Shown here: one piece after another, positions 1-12,028 of the stretch
How positions within the stretch are numbered: the stretch's first letter is position 1
How the letters are laid out: every line of letters starts with the position of its first letter
NCBI GenBank assembly: GCA_038503075.1
Contig: JBCAML010000015.1
Coordinates: 806,001 to 870,000 of the forward strand
Source: Gyromitra esculenta
Lineage: Eukaryota > Ascomycota > Pezizomycetes > Pezizales > Discinaceae
Length of the DNA stretch: 64,000 nt
Direction of reading: 5' to 3'
The notes under the pieces: model-generated
The model's input: only the letters and a program-made list of their open reading frames with translations
Told to the model about the DNA's origin: nothing
Databases searched by the model: none
Translations under genes and position numbers: made by a program

Positions 1-2196
1 CGCTTAACGCCTTCTCCACAGCCTTGTGACTGAAGTAAGTCGTTATTGCGACCTGATCGGCCGATGCATAGACATCTGCCAGGTTCTGCGTTGTAGGCAG
101 GGCTAAGGTCATGACTCGGATCCTGCGCTCACCATTACATGTAGTATGCAACACAGCGGTTTGCATACAGACAAACTGCTTGCCTAGTGTCTCGTCGATA
201 GCAACTTCAACCACATAGCCCTGATCACGGGGGAAAGCCGGAAATGCGCAAAGATCCGAGGAGCGGTTGAAAAAATTTCCGTAGAAGGTTTGCATGCGCA
301 ATCCCGTGGTTGCCCTAACTCTCATAACGGCCTCGAGTGCAATCTCCGCAGAAAGATGGTCCGAAAATTCCCTTGCAAACTTGATGGCATCCTCGCTTCT
401 AGATGCATTCCATCCAGGATAGAACCAGGTTTGCCCACCGGTGTATCTGGGCAAATTGCTGAGGGAAGCTACATCCTGGTAGTTGTTCGAGAAGAGGAAC
501 ATATCGACCGAAACTTGGTTCTTAGAACATTCCACAGCAAAGGATTTGTAAAAGCTATTACCGGTCTGCAACAATTGACTCTCCTTGCTTGTTCCGAGGA
601 GTTTCTTATCTTCCCTATTTTCAAGCTTCCCAGCACCTAGATTTGGCAGAGATGCTGTCAAGACAATGATTTTACCACCGATCGATGAGATCAATTTGTG
701 GCCTGCTTGTAAAGCACTTCCCATGGCGCTTGTGCCGTTCTGAGTATTCACGAACATGTCCTGCAGTTTGCCCAACAGGCTCTCAACGCCCTCCCTACAA
801 TCTGCCAAAGGTACTAACAGGTCACCAGGAATTGGCAAAAACGGTTCTTCTAAGTCCGACACGACAAGCATACTGGGCTCAGTGCTATCCCTTGGGACAG
901 AGAAATAATGCAACGAGCTATCCACCGCAATGAAACCTAACCTTGTACGCTTGTCTGCATTCGGAATCCTGTCAAGGCTCTCGAGAATTGTTCTGGCGGC
1001 AGTCGCCAGAAGACCACATTGTACAGCATTGTAGCTAACATCGAGGAGGAACAAATAGACCAAAGGTTGTGGAGGGCGGACCATGTATTCCTGCGGAGCA
1101 ATGAACTCCACAACACTGTAGTTAAGTTCCGGACGCTGCCATCGGTCGAGGTTCTTTTGTGCCGCCTGATCCCAGTCGAAAGCTTGCGGGACATCGTTGG
1201 TGAGGTTACACATGTTACAGCGCCAGCGGTGCCCGTGATCCAGGAAAGTTGCATAAGGGTTGATGTAGGACCGACAGCGGCGACAGCGAGAAATAACAGT
1301 GTCTGAAACAAGCGGGATAGGATCCTCAGCATCGTGAAGTGAAGTATAAGGCTGAATTATGAGTGCAAAAGGAAGCTTCGACTTCTTGAGCAACCCGTGG
1401 GTAGTAGGAACAGCGTTTAACGTGGAGCGCATGTATTGTGGCGGGCAATTAGCATTTGGCGAAGGTGTCAAAGACGCCTAAATCATATTAGCATGGAATA
1501 AAGTTAAAGCAAGGAGTTAAGTCATACATTGGGCGGCAATACGATCTCCGGCGGCGGGAACTCCAATTCTGCCACATTAAATGGCTGTTGCATCAGATCC
1601 ACCGAGTAAAGATGATTGAGCGCCTGAGTTTTCTGAATACCACCCTGCTGCCCCAACCCCATCTGCCCCAACTGCTGCGTAACCCCTGCCATTCCCGCCT
1701 GAGCTCCAACGCCTCCAGGTGGTTCATAACCACCGGCTTGGATATTACCCGCACCTACACCAGACATGCCCTGTGCCACGCCATATCCTGATTGATGTGT
1801 CCCCATAGCTGGAGAAGCTCCGCCCATGGGCGATATGAATTGGGCTTGCTGTTCCTGCTGTGGTCCCGGATATCCCCCCATGCCAGCACCTGGGATTCCA
1901 CCCTGGGAGGTAGGAGTCCCAGCTGCATTAGCTCCAGCGCCGAACTCGTACTGCTCTTCAGCATATCCGCGTCTTCTCGTCCTGCCACCATGGGCAGCCG
2001 TGGGACCAGCAGAGGGAGGACCTTGGATCGGTGGAGTTGGAGTTCCAGCTGGAGGGTAGCCCTGTGGTGCGTATCCAGGCTGTCCAGGTTGGGAGTACGG
2101 TTGCTGTTGTTGCTGGGCATAGGGTTGTTGGGGTTGGCCGTATTGATATGCGTTAGGGTCGCTGTAGGGACCTTGGTTCGGGGGAGGTGATGCCAT
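1..2196 (-). CDS. SEC24: COPII coat cargo-binding subunit Sec24 (partial, C-terminus off the left edge)
   Basis: Sec24 binds cargo in the inner COPII coat at ER exit sites together with Sec23. Two exons are visible: 2196-1529 and 1477-1, joined across a GTATGA...TTAG intron. The first exon encodes a long Gln/Pro/Gly/Tyr-rich low-complexity N-terminus, then the linker [20 protein letters not shown] that precedes the Sec24 core. The second exon opens with [15 protein letters not shown] and a zinc finger (CRRC, then about 19 residues later CNMC), followed by the trunk fold ([44 protein letters not shown]). About 715 codons are present against a usual 900-1000, so the helical and gelsolin-like parts lie outside the window. 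The start at 2196 (MASPPPNQG) is preferred over an in-frame codon at 2241 because Sec24 proteins start in this low-complexity tract. Family identity is firm. Confidence 0.93.
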
Positions 2197-2549
2197 ATTA
2201 GCTACTCGATTAATTTGAAGCTGCGGAGATGAATGTAGCAAGAAAGAAAGAGAAGGCGGGGTATGTGGAAGGATGCGGAGATAATTATATAGGGGAGAGG
2301 GACGGAGAGGGAGCCTAGCAGAGACGATTGAGGGGCGAAGTGGGGTTGGGGGGGAATGGGAGGTTATCGTCTAGTTGTAAGGACACCTTGGAGAGATCGT
2401 CAGTCTGGAAGGAAAGGGTGATGTGTGAAGATGCCAGATGGCTGTTGCTGTGGCTGGTGGGGTTTTTGTGGGAGCGGCGGGGAGAGTGGAGGCGTCGTTT
2501 ATTTGTGGAGCAGTGACTAAGCCACTATAAAGAAACGTTGCGAGCTTAG
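2197..2549. other. SEC24 upstream region
   Basis: This is the leader and promoter side of SEC24. It is G-rich on the plus strand (GGGGTTGGGGGGGAATGGG near 2340), so pyrimidine-rich on the transcribed strand. Short open frames here have no recognisable content and I call none of them. Confidence 0.4.
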
Positions 2550-2551
2550 TA

Positions 2552-2678
2552 CTCGTGTACCAGGGTATGAACCTGAAAACATGGGTGGTGAATTTGTATG
2601 GCAAAATATCCGTGCACCACTCCGTCGCATACAAAGCCACACACCCCATGTTTTCAGGTTCATACCCTGGTACACGAG
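2552..2678. mobile_element. Foldback MITE, family F, flanked by TA
   Basis: The first about 40 bases (CTCGTGTACCAGGGTATGAA and on) are repeated almost perfectly as the reverse complement at the end (ending TACCCTGGTACACGAG), leaving a centre of about 45 bases. TA dinucleotides at 2550-2551 and 2679-2680 fit a TA target duplication of the Tc1/mariner type. It is non-coding. The right-hand TA is shared with the next element. Confidence 0.75.
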
Positions 2679-2680
2679 TA

Positions 2681-2906
2681 CTACGGGTGTTGGGAAAGTC
2701 TGATGACGGGTGGCAGTGCAGCTCTTTTCTTGGGGGACTCAAACTCACTTGAATTACTAACTAAATTTACTCAATGTTTAATGCATAGCATTCACCATCT
2801 CTTACCATTTTCACTAGGTCTCTCGAAGAGTTGTGAAGTAGGAAGAAAGACTAACAGCTCCTGCTTGCACTGCCACCTGTCATCAGACTTGCCACCACAC
2901 CCGTAG
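2681..2906. mobile_element. MITE family A, copy A1
   Basis: This 226-bp non-coding element starts CTACGGGTGTTGGGAAAGTC and ends with the inverted match ACACCCGTAG, with TA on both sides. The terminal inverted repeats run about 40 bases, including GTCTGATGACGGGTGGC and its complement. The same sequence recurs at 42796-43027 and in diverged form at 43034, 43271, 43580 and 45100. Confidence 0.85.
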
Positions 2907-2908
2907 TA

Positions 2909-3413
2909 CTCTATATCGAGCTCTTCAAGCCACGTATCGCTATTTGCTCCACTCCGGCCCTCCCACTCTGCTCCCCTACTACCCAGCCCGAGCCACTCGA
3001 CTGTGTATTAGCTGTCCATCAAACCGCCCAGTTTTCTCTACGGCCTCTTTCGTGTTCACTTGTGGACTACTGGTTTTGAGCTTTGGTCATTTCTCCGAGT
3101 GTGAGATGGATTATGTTCACAGCCAATCACTCGAGCAATTTATGAATATTGTAGACAATGGACAGGTGTCTCGTCCTTTTATTTATCTCTCAGAAAAGCT
3201 TCATTTCATCTAGTTGGATTCTTAAATACCACTTTCCTAGCCCAAAGTCCTCGTCAAAGGTCCCCCAAGAATCGCTCATAACCATAAGCTTTTTTCAAAA
3301 AAACCCCCCAACTCCCGCCCCCCAGCAAAAACCCAAGAGAATCGAATCGTTTTTCCGTCACAGAAACCTAAAATGTTTGGTATATCCCCACCTCCCCAAA
3401 AAAGGTTACGAAA
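2909..3413. other. Spacer between MITE A1 and the MKT1 stop codon
   Basis: AT- and C-rich spacer holding the MKT1 3' flank. No coding signal or repeat was recognised. Confidence 0.4.
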
Positions 3414-6055
3414 TCACCTCCTTGCGGCCAACCACTGATCAGCAGCTAAAAACGCCTTCGCCTCACTCACCAGCAATCCTTCCTTCTGAAGAACTTTCAC
3501 TCCAACAACCATCTAAAAAATACCACCCAGGCATCGTTAATTAAACCTCACACTAAATACTTCTTAGGACCAACTTACCGCATCCCAGACCTTAAATGCT
3601 AATGCAACGTCTTTAACAATATCTACTGCCTGCGCAAACATTCTTGGTAATTTTTCTTTTTGCCTAATTTTCGCCTCTTCGCTCGTCGGTTCCGCTTCGT
3701 TGCTCAATTCATCCAGGTATGTTTTTACCGCGATCCCTAATCCTGCCGACACCTCTTCGATAAACGGTAGACCCAGTCCCATCTCAGTCCAATCTGTCCG
3801 ATCGTCTCGATCCGCGTCGCCGTTCATCAGTAAGTTGACAAGAACCATCTCAGCCACGTTTCGTAAACTTCGAGTGAGTGTGCGGATAAAGGAATTGAAC
3901 GAGAGAAGATTCCTGCTCAAAGGTCCAGTATAGCCGATGGGTTTGTGAATTATTGGGACAATGCTAGCAACACGGGAAATCAATAAGATATGTGTTTTAT
4001 CCTCGTCTATTCAAGTCAGTGAGTCCTTCCCGGTAGCCAGGCAAATGTAAAAAAAAAGGAGGGGGAAGGATGCAACAGGAAAATCACCTGTACCTCTTGA
4101 CGGCGCACCCGACAGCGCAGTCGCGAAATTATTTTCATTGAGTACCTTCAACCCCAACAGCTCCATACCAAGGTAGATGCTTTCATCCAATTCGGGCATA
4201 TCAAGCGCCGCCATAGCAGCTTGGAGCCCGCGACCCCGAGGCGTCAGCATGTGCGTAGTGCCGTCAATGAAGTCGCGCAGCTGGAGCATGCGGAAATATG
4301 TGTTGACCATTATCTCATCGCGAGTTTTTAGGAGCTGTAAGACAAGTTAACAATAAGGTAGATATTCGGAGGAAAAGGCTACTTACTTTAACGTCATCTT
4401 TAGAGACTATTGTCTGTTTAGCAAAGGTGGCGTTTGCCAAGGAGGTGAGAGCGAAGGAGAGACCGAGGGGTTTCTGATTTGATCAGGACCGTAAAGATAA
4501 AAATATACAGATAAGTAATGACAAATGAGCGAAATGAAAATAACTCACATTGCTTTTCTCAAGTTCTGGTTTCAGGGTTTTCTCCTTCACGTTCCACTTC
4601 TTTGTCAATTCGTATGGCGTAGGAACCAAATCTCTATGCATCAATTTCTTCTGGTTCTTTTTATCAAACCAGTAGTACACGTATACCTCTTTGCTAAGCC
4701 ACCAAAAGTTCAGCGGCTGCGCAAGCAAGCTCAGAGCCTGCAATCTCAGCGAATTCAACGCGTCCAAAAATTTCCTATACTCCTCTGCATCTCCATTATC
4801 AAAGGGGGCGGCTACCACGAGCTCACCCGCCGCTAGCATATCTAGGACCTGTGGTCCAATCATACCCTTCGAAAGATAGAAATACAGTTCCTCTGGTAAT
4901 CGCTGCCCAATAAACTCATGAACATCGCCCGGAGCGTTCTCGCGGTGGAGTGGCTCCGCTTTCCCTTCGTCCGTGAAGATTACATGATGTGTTACGGCAG
5001 CGCGCGCTTTCCGGTACTTGCTCACGTATCCTGAGCGCTCCAGTTCCGGGTGAGTGTGAAATACGCCGGAGACGTTACGCACCTGCTTTATTAGCTCCAC
5101 AGAGCTGAGGAAGGCATGTACTGTGGAAGTTGCAGGACCCTCAACGGGTGGGAAGGGACGGCAGATTTCAGAGCCAGAGAGCATGCAAGCATCTATAAAC
5201 ATTTCGTTCGAGAGAGAGAGTTCGCTGAGTATTTGAGGTTTGTTGACCCAGGTAAAGAAACCACCGGGAGTGACGTTGAGGTGGGTAATCACCTTTTCAA
5301 CGTCAAAAAGAAAAAGTTCTGAGTTGCCGCAGATTGCATCAACGAAGCCTTTTTTCTCGAGGTATACTAGCTGTGTGTGTGTGTTTTTTTAGAAGAGTAA
5401 ATATAGCGCTTGGAGTAAAATGTACCTGAGGCCATGCCATATAAGGCGCAACCTGAAAGTCAACATCATTCTCGCGGAGAATCTTCATGAAATAGCGATA
5501 GATTTCCCATGGTTCCAGAGTTCCTATGCTCAAGCGCAACGTGTCAGCCAACACGCTTTCCTAAATTCTTGCACTTTCCCCAAGGCTTCACATGAACTAA
5601 CCTGCAGCACCGAAGGCCTCCACGGCCTCGTTTGCCAGTCCCTGATCATAGAGCTCCCAAGCCCGAGCTCTACTCGCTGGGCTCTCATCGGCAATGCTGA
5701 ATGGTTTCTCATTACGCACAATTTTCAACCCTCTGAACACAAATACTGGTTTGATTCCCGCCTTGCGCAGATCATCAATATCAGCCTCAACGGTGTTCTT
5801 CAAACTGAATGGGAAGCCTCCCAGAGCTGTGACCAATGGCTCTTTCGAGGGCGCAGTTGTGAGGAGCTTCTGGAGATAGTGGTCGGCTTCGATACCCACG
5901 ACGGAATCCTTCAATGCCGAGAGGGGCAATGTCTGGGACTTGCCCTGAGTGGACGTCGTCCAGGCGTCAAAGCTCCTAACTAGTGATTTTTTTTTCATCC
6001 TTAGCACAAAAAAATAAGTTTAAGAAAATATTGGGCTGGAGCACATACTAGTCAT
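3414..6055 (-). CDS. MKT1: Mkt1-type post-transcriptional regulator (XPG-like fold)
   Basis: Eight exons: 6055-6049, 5979-5602, 5523-5426, 5370-4549, 4473-4387, 4334-4094, 4006-3579 and 3512-3414, giving 719 residues in frame. The first exon is only 7 nt (ATGACTA). The N-terminus (IRSFDAWTTSTQGK, SVVGIEADHYLQKLL, DLRKAGIKPVFVFRGL) is the XPG N-terminal region. GTLEPWEIYRYFMKILREND, VAPYMAWPQLVYLEKKGFVD and ICGNSELFLFD form the XPG-I-like part. The rest is the Mkt1-specific C-terminus. Known Mkt1 acts with Pbp1 in the cytoplasm on mRNA stability and translation, and the nuclease-like fold is thought inactive. The donor of exon 6 could instead be at 4087, keeping the frame and adding two residues. 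It is divergent from the dioxygenase gene at 6858. Confidence 0.9.
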
Positions 6056-6857
6056 TTTTGTGGTTGGCTGGACAGGTTAGAAAGTACAGCTGTGATATGG
6101 GGCTATGGTAGCGAAATTAGAGTAAAGAAGAGTGGTGGTATCGCGGTTCAAATGGCGAACAATAGAATATAAAGAAAGTATGGACAGAGAACAGAGCAAG
6201 AAACACTGCAGGCAGAGGCTTCTTAGAGGGAACGGGTGAGAGAAAAGGTGTGTCAATTACACTTTGAAAGGCTAGGCTGTGGTGACTAGGATTTGGGCGG
6301 TGATTGTGAGTTTCTGGTTGTTTGTTGCGCAGGCACGGGTGCCAAGGCTGAGGAGGGTTGGACCCCTGTTTTGCGGGGCAGTCCGATGAACCTATTGCAG
6401 CTGAGGGTTGCAAATGACGGTGATGATGGTGATGGTGATTATGGGACGAAGACTGAGATTATTATTTTCTAATCTTTATTCTGAAAGCACCCAGAACTAA
6501 ATTTACTTCGAAGCAGGTACTTTAGAGCACCCTACTGTGACACACACGGCGCACTTTAGTACATACATGTAATATATATGTATGGTCTCGCAACAATATT
6601 GTGTGTATACATGTATATACACACACCTAACGAGCCTAGATGTTCTAGCTACATGTATTACACAAAGTCGCACAGCTTAACTCCAAAACATCAGGGCTGC
6701 TGAAACAGCTGTGATCGAGGAAGTCGCTGTGTTTAGTTGCTTCTCAAGCTTCGTGCCAAGCAATACATTCGTATCAATGGCATGACCACAACCACCTGTA
6801 TCAATACCTCTTATCTCACCCTTGCTTCCAATTCCTCTCCCCCCAAAAGCTCCTAAG
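6056..6857. other. Divergent intergenic region MKT1 / 2OG dioxygenase
   Basis: Shared upstream region of two divergent genes. It holds three copies of the palindrome TACATGTA (around 6564, 6607 and 6650) and an alternating purine-pyrimidine stretch near 6600-6625 (TGTGTATACATGTATATACA). No gene was recognised. Confidence 0.5.
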
Positions 6858-8115
6858 ATGTCGCTCCCAGTATCTGTAATTCCCTTGGAAGACACATCCC
6901 AATGCGCCTCCAGCCTCCTCGAAGCTGCCCAAACTCTGGGTTTTGTCTACATAACCCTCCAAGACAGCGATATGCCCGCCTCAAAAGTGGACCGGATGTG
7001 GGAGTTGGTGCGCCACCATCCATAGACCTACTCAGCTACCTACTTTAACTTGGTATGAAGTTACAGCTAACACATGCCATATCCCTCCCCTGAGCCTACA
7101 AGTTTCTAGTCCAAGAAGTTCTTTTCGTCACCAAGAGAGGAGAAAGAAAAGTGTGCGATATCAACAGATAACAAGGGATGGGCATCAATGCAGTCAGAGA
7201 CACTGGATCCGAAGAATCAACGCCGGCCAGACTTTAAAGAGTAAATTATCACATATTAAGATACGGGTAAGTAGTTACTAAATGGGTGATGTGTATAGAG
7301 CTTTCAACTTCGGCGAGTTTAAAGATGGTAAAGCTCAACAGCCCCTGCCTACTTCTCTCATCGACCACGAAGTAGAATTATGCGAGTTTCAAGACCTATG
7401 TCACAAATTATGCCTAAAACTTCTCCGACTATTCGCCATTGCTCTAAACGTAATCATCCGGCCGTACATACAGCTATGGCTAGCTTGCTAAGCTGAAATT
7501 TCTCCAGGTTGACTCCGCAGAAGGTGGTGCAGAATGGTTCACACCCCGTCACTCGGGTCCCTCCGGCACCATCCTCAGACTTCTCCACTATCCGGCTCTA
7601 GCTGCTGCTGATTACTCACCGACCCTCGACATACGAGCTGGAGCTCATAGTGACTATGGGAGGTATATTTTCCAATCCTCTCCTTTCATCCTCACCCCCC
7701 CAAAGCTAACTTGGGCACACTTCGCAGTATAACTCTCCTGTTCCAACGCCCTTCTGAACCCGGCCTAGAAATTCACCACCCTCTCACAAAAACCTGGCAC
7801 GCTGTGCCTGTCCTGCCGGGCGCAATCTTAATTAATATCGGTGACCTCCTCTCGTACTGGACAGCTGGGCTACTCCGATCTACGATTCACCGTGTTGTAT
7901 TTCCCAAGCCAAAAGGCCCGGACGAAAGTCCACAGGATAGATATAGTATCGTATATTTCTGCCACCCGGTTAATGAGACGCTCTTAACGCCAATTCCTAG
8001 TGAGGTTGTGGGAAGCAGGGGGGGGAGGGGGGCAAATGTTCCAGTTGGAGACGTTTTGACAGCGGAGGGGCATTTGAAGGGGCGCCTAAGAGCAACTTAT
8101 GGATGGAAATATTAA
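6858..8115 (+). CDS. 2-oxoglutarate/Fe(II) dioxygenase, isopenicillin-N-synthase-like
   Basis: Five exons (6858-7007, 7110-7240, 7299-7449, 7508-7662, 7728-8115) encode 324 residues. The N-terminal DIOX_N-type part includes ELSKKFFSSPREEKEK and KGWASMQSETLDPKNQ. The catalytic jelly roll carries the iron-binding HxD in GAHSDYGSITLLFQ (about H191 and D193) and the distal histidine in STIHRVVF (about H250). The 2-oxoglutarate-binding RxS follows in DRYSIVYF (about R267 and S269). All catalytic residues are present, so it is probably active. The substrate cannot be told; such enzymes act on many small molecules and no biosynthetic partner lies nearby. The first donor (GTGCGC) is weak, but the joined product fits the family. 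Confidence 0.88.
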
Positions 8116-8469
8116 AATTAGCGTTATGTACGGTTTCCTGGTTTAGACTTTGCTCTTAACTCTATTCCAACCCAACATAAAGCAATATTCCTGCTGTGCC
8201 TACGTCTAATTTCCTTGACCCCAAATAGAAATCTAAAAATACACAGCAAAGGACTATCAACACCCCCAAGATATAGGACTATCCTTTCTAATTCTAAAGC
8301 AAATATGAAATCAAGTATAAAGAATGTCGCCGCTTTTTAACTTGAGCACTCCTGTATGACCCCTACATGCAAAACAAACAAACAGTCAGCTCTCGTATTC
8401 ACCGCAATATCTTCTTGCCTGATTTTATACGACAATCTCAAACCCACTTTATTTTCTAAAACACGTCTT

Positions 8470-9735
8470 CTAGTCCAAAAATAGTTTCTGCTCAATACTC
8501 CGTACCCATTTATTCGTTTGCTCGGCAAGGGTGAGGGTCAATATCTATCGCTCCTTGTCAGTCTTGGAAATCCCTTGAGCGTTGAACTGGACTCCAGTGG
8601 GAGCAAAGTCAATATTTTATCTAGGAGGGAGACTTACAGTGTGCGGTAATATCCGAGCTAAATGCGCGAAGTATCCTTTATAGATAGCCAACAAACCTTC
8701 GGTTTTGATAGTTTTTCTCAGGCAGTCAAATATACCCGAATAAAGGTTACCCGATTGATTATACATACGAGACATAACGGTGTCTGTTCTCCATAAGCGT
8801 TAGCAGCAATTTCCTCTCGCGCGACTCCAAAAATCACTCAGAACGGAGTAAACGTACCAGGTGGATGCATAACACAGCACACCACAAACCCGCTCACTGC
8901 ACTACTCGCCAAATGCAAACCAACACCATCTTTTACTCCCGTATATTTCTCAATCCGTCTCTTGGCAAAAAAGTACGTCGGCAGCTGCACAGAGCTACCA
9001 AAGCCAGTACGCACCATTGCCGCCCCTACGCCTCTATACAAGCCCTTCACGCCTTCGCCCTTATAGATTTGTCGAAACCCGTCGATGGCGTTTTTATATC
9101 TATGCTGCGTGCCGACGGGGAGGAAGGGCGAGTAGGATTGGAGGCGGGTTTTAACAAGGAAGAAAGGGGAGCCGATGGCTGCCCCTAGAACACCTGACGA
9201 AGCACCTGAGAAGACGTTGATGAGGAGGGATTGGCGCGAATCACCATGGACAAGATTTGTCACTGTGGTGCGGATGGGTTCATAGAAGCCGAGACGGCAA
9301 CCGTTGAGCATAGTTTGGTAGCAGTACTGCCCGTAAGCTCATTATTAGCATACCTTGCTTGCGATTGAGTATTTCCCATATTTATTCCTGACTGAACTGA
9401 GATTGCGCCCCACGATGGGGGTATCGGAGACGTAGAGTGGGGTGGGGGCATACTGCTGCACCCAAACCTGCCATCAATCCCCTCAACCCCTCATTCTTCA
9501 GAATAACGCTTACGCCCTGGAACACACCGGTATAAACCCGCTTCGTTTGCGCCTTCGCCGAAAGCTCGCCCTGCAATTGCAGCCTGTATACTTTCCGCAT
9601 AAGAGCACGTCTTCAGCTAAAATGGTAGGAGAGGAAGAAAAACCTTGTCTTCACGGTTTCAAAGCCATGAGTCACAGTTACGGCGCCGCACGCTGCAATT
9701 CCACCGGCTACAAAGCCGCCGAGAGTTGTGGACAT
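8470..9735 (-). CDS. OAC1: Mitochondrial oxaloacetate/sulfate carrier (Oac1-type)
   Basis: Five exons (9735-9644, 9583-9454, 9326-8858, 8783-8638, 8544-8470) give 303 residues, the usual length for a six-helix mitochondrial carrier. The product starts MSTTLGGFVAGGIAACGAVT. The three carrier signatures are FETVKTRLQLQGEL, GSPFFLVKTRLQSYSP and MHPPDTVMSRMYNQ. The segment SYSPFLPVGTQHRYKNAIDG after the second signature is typical of the Oac1 subgroup, as are CRLGFYEPIR and the C-terminus LAEQTNKWVR. Oac1 moves oxaloacetate, sulfate and related anions across the inner mitochondrial membrane. The gene is divergent from SWD2. The first repeat has a glycine where many carriers have the signature proline (HGFETVK), as seen in some Oac1 relatives. 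Confidence 0.93.
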
Positions 9736-10694
9736 CCCTCTACTATCGTTAAGAGAGGGTGTATGTGAGAGGTGGAGAAAGAGAAAAGGATCAGCGCTGC
9801 TCGGGGGTCGTACAATGCCAAATGCAGCCGGGTAGCTGGGATTGTCTTGGTTGATATCAACACAGCTTAACTTTCTGATGGAGATAAAAGGCGAGCTCTA
9901 CACGTATTTATGCAGTAAAGCAGAAAGTGGGATTAGGAGTAAGAGACCATAGGCTGGATCGTATTGATAGCCAGTCCAGAATTACACACGGTATAGAGAA
10001 GTGCACAATTGATGCTGCTTGTACAATCCAATCGTAGTTGGGATTCACATCAACTGTTTGCACGGAATCCGCGGGTATTACTTGTGCCGAACCTGAGTAT
10101 GACATACTGACTGTGCTCTGCATAGATTTAGTACCGTACCGTCTTATAACGGCTTCAATGATATCTAATGGAAGGTTTTAGTTCGCTGTTAAATTATTTA
10201 ACTACATTTAACGTTGGCACCTCATCTCTGCTCAACTCTACCTGCATAGCCTTGTATCAGATCCTCCGAAAATCTCTGCATTGTAAGCCTCAAAATTGTC
10301 CATCAGTAGTGTAACTCTAATTAATTCAAACATCCCGTAAATCCTGGGATTGCTTCCGGATATTCCAACCCTTGTAGAGTAGTCAAACAGCAGGTAAGCT
10401 GCATATGGTTATGCCAAGCATCAAGTTCTGTCCTCGGGTTAGGGTTCACGGCCGCAACTCCCTTCTTCCAGTGTGAACGTGGAAAGCGATTCACCACCGC
10501 AGAGCCTCCAGGAACATAGCAAACCCTCTCCTCCTCTCTCCTCCACCCCCCCAGAATTCAAGACGTGGAGTGGCCCCTTAGAATTGTGGTCTGGTCAGTA
10601 GCTTCAGGTTTCCGGTAAACGAAGCGAGAGAGAGGCGGAGGCGGAGGCGGAGAGAGAAGCAGAGACAGAAGAGTTAATCAAGAAAACGCTGAAG
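9736..10694. other. Divergent intergenic region OAC1 / SWD2
   Basis: Contains GGGTTAGGGTTC near 10437, about 250 bases before SWD2, resembling the telomere-like sites bound by Tbf1/Myb factors in fungal promoters. A purine-rich leader with repeated GGCGGA follows near 10630-10660. No gene was recognised. Confidence 0.45.
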
Positions 10695-12028
10695 ATGGCT
10701 ACCACCACTTCTCGCCATCCCGAACTCGTCAAGCTTCAGGAAACAATTCACCGTTTCCGACCCTCGAAGGCCTTCTCCAACTTTGCCAAAGGTACCGAAG
10801 TAACTTCTCTGGACTTTGATGATACGGGAGAATTCTGCATCGCCGCTGGTGATGATGAAACCCTGCAACTCTATGACTGCAAGCTCGGCAAACACAATAA
10901 AACTCTCCACAGCAAGAAATACGGGTGCCACCTTGCTCGCTTCACACATACACAATCAAACGTTATCTATGCATCTACCAAAGAGAATGGTACATATATC
11001 TTCTTTCTCCTCTTCTCCCCTTCCAGCACCTGCCCCAGTTAGCCAATTCCCCTACTGAAATATAACTATAGTCAACTGATCCCAGAACCTCGTTTTGCGA
11101 TAAACAGATACTATCCGCTACCTTTCCCTCCACGACAACACTTTCATCCGCTACTTCAAAGGCCATAAACGCTTGGTAACTTCCCTTGAGGTCTCCCCCG
11201 TTGATGATCAATTCATTTCCTGCAGTCTCGACGACACTGTCCGCGTCTGGGACCTACGTTCCACCAACTGCTCTGGCCTCCTCAATATCACTTCACCTTC
11301 TCTCGCTGCCTTTGACCCCTCTGGCATCATCTTCGCCGTTGCATCCCATACCTCCTCTGCAATCCTCCTGTACGACCTACGCAACTATGACAAGCAGCCC
11401 TTCACAACTTTCACCCTCACCGATGACCCCTTCCTAAGTACATTCTCATATCCCCCGCAGATGCCAGTGTGGAGTAAGCTTGAGTTTTCGAACGATGGGA
11501 AGCACATGTTAGTAGGCACACGAGGACACGCCCACTATGTCATTGATTCATTCGCCGAGAATACATCTCAGTTTCTATATAGAACAAAAAGGCCAAATGG
11601 GCCCACGAACCCGAAGAAGGTTGAGACGAGTGGGGATGTGTGCTTTACACCGGATGCGAGATATATAGTTGGAGGCCAGGGTGATAGGGGGGTTGTGCTA
11701 TGGGATACGTGGATTCCCCCAGACGAGAAGAGGACATTGAAGCCATTTGCGGAATTAGCGGAGATGAGCAAAAGTATGGCAAGCGTGGTGGCGTTTAATC
11801 CGAAGATGAATCTGTTCGTAACAGCGCATAAGGATGTGGTATGGCTTCATTTTCTCCTAACCCCATCTCGCTTCGGCTCCCGCTAGTTCGCGGTATAAAA
11901 ACTAAACCTTCGCAAAACGAGACCCGTTTGAGAATTGGCTGCTGACGTATATCTAGACATTCTGGCTACCCGAACAACACGCACCAGATGCACCAGCGTC
12001 CGAAACCCCAGCAGCAGCAGCGAGATAG
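10695..12028 (+). CDS. SWD2: WD40 subunit Swd2 of COMPASS and the cleavage/polyadenylation factor
   Basis: Three exons (10695-10989, 11108-11838, 11957-12028) encode 365 residues. WD40 blades are visible as TSLDFDDTGEFCIAAGDDET, KGHKRLVTSLEVSPVDDQFI with LDDTVRVWDLRST, VWSKLEFSNDGKHMLVGTRG and DVCFTPDARYIVGGQGDRGV with VLWDTW. The start FRPSKAFSNFAK matches the Swd2/WDR82 family. In yeast Swd2 belongs both to the Set1/COMPASS H3K4 methyltransferase and to CPF. The C-terminus ends in a short Ala/Pro tail (ASETPAAAAR) rather than another domain. The upstream leader is strongly purine-rich. Confidence 0.92.

Noticed and set aside
1755..2190. Frames antisense to or out of frame with SEC24
   Set aside because: They are shadows of the low-complexity Sec24 N-terminus.
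10430..10450. Telomere-like GGGTTAGGGTT as a former chromosome end
   Set aside because: Only about one and a half repeats; better explained as a promoter factor site.
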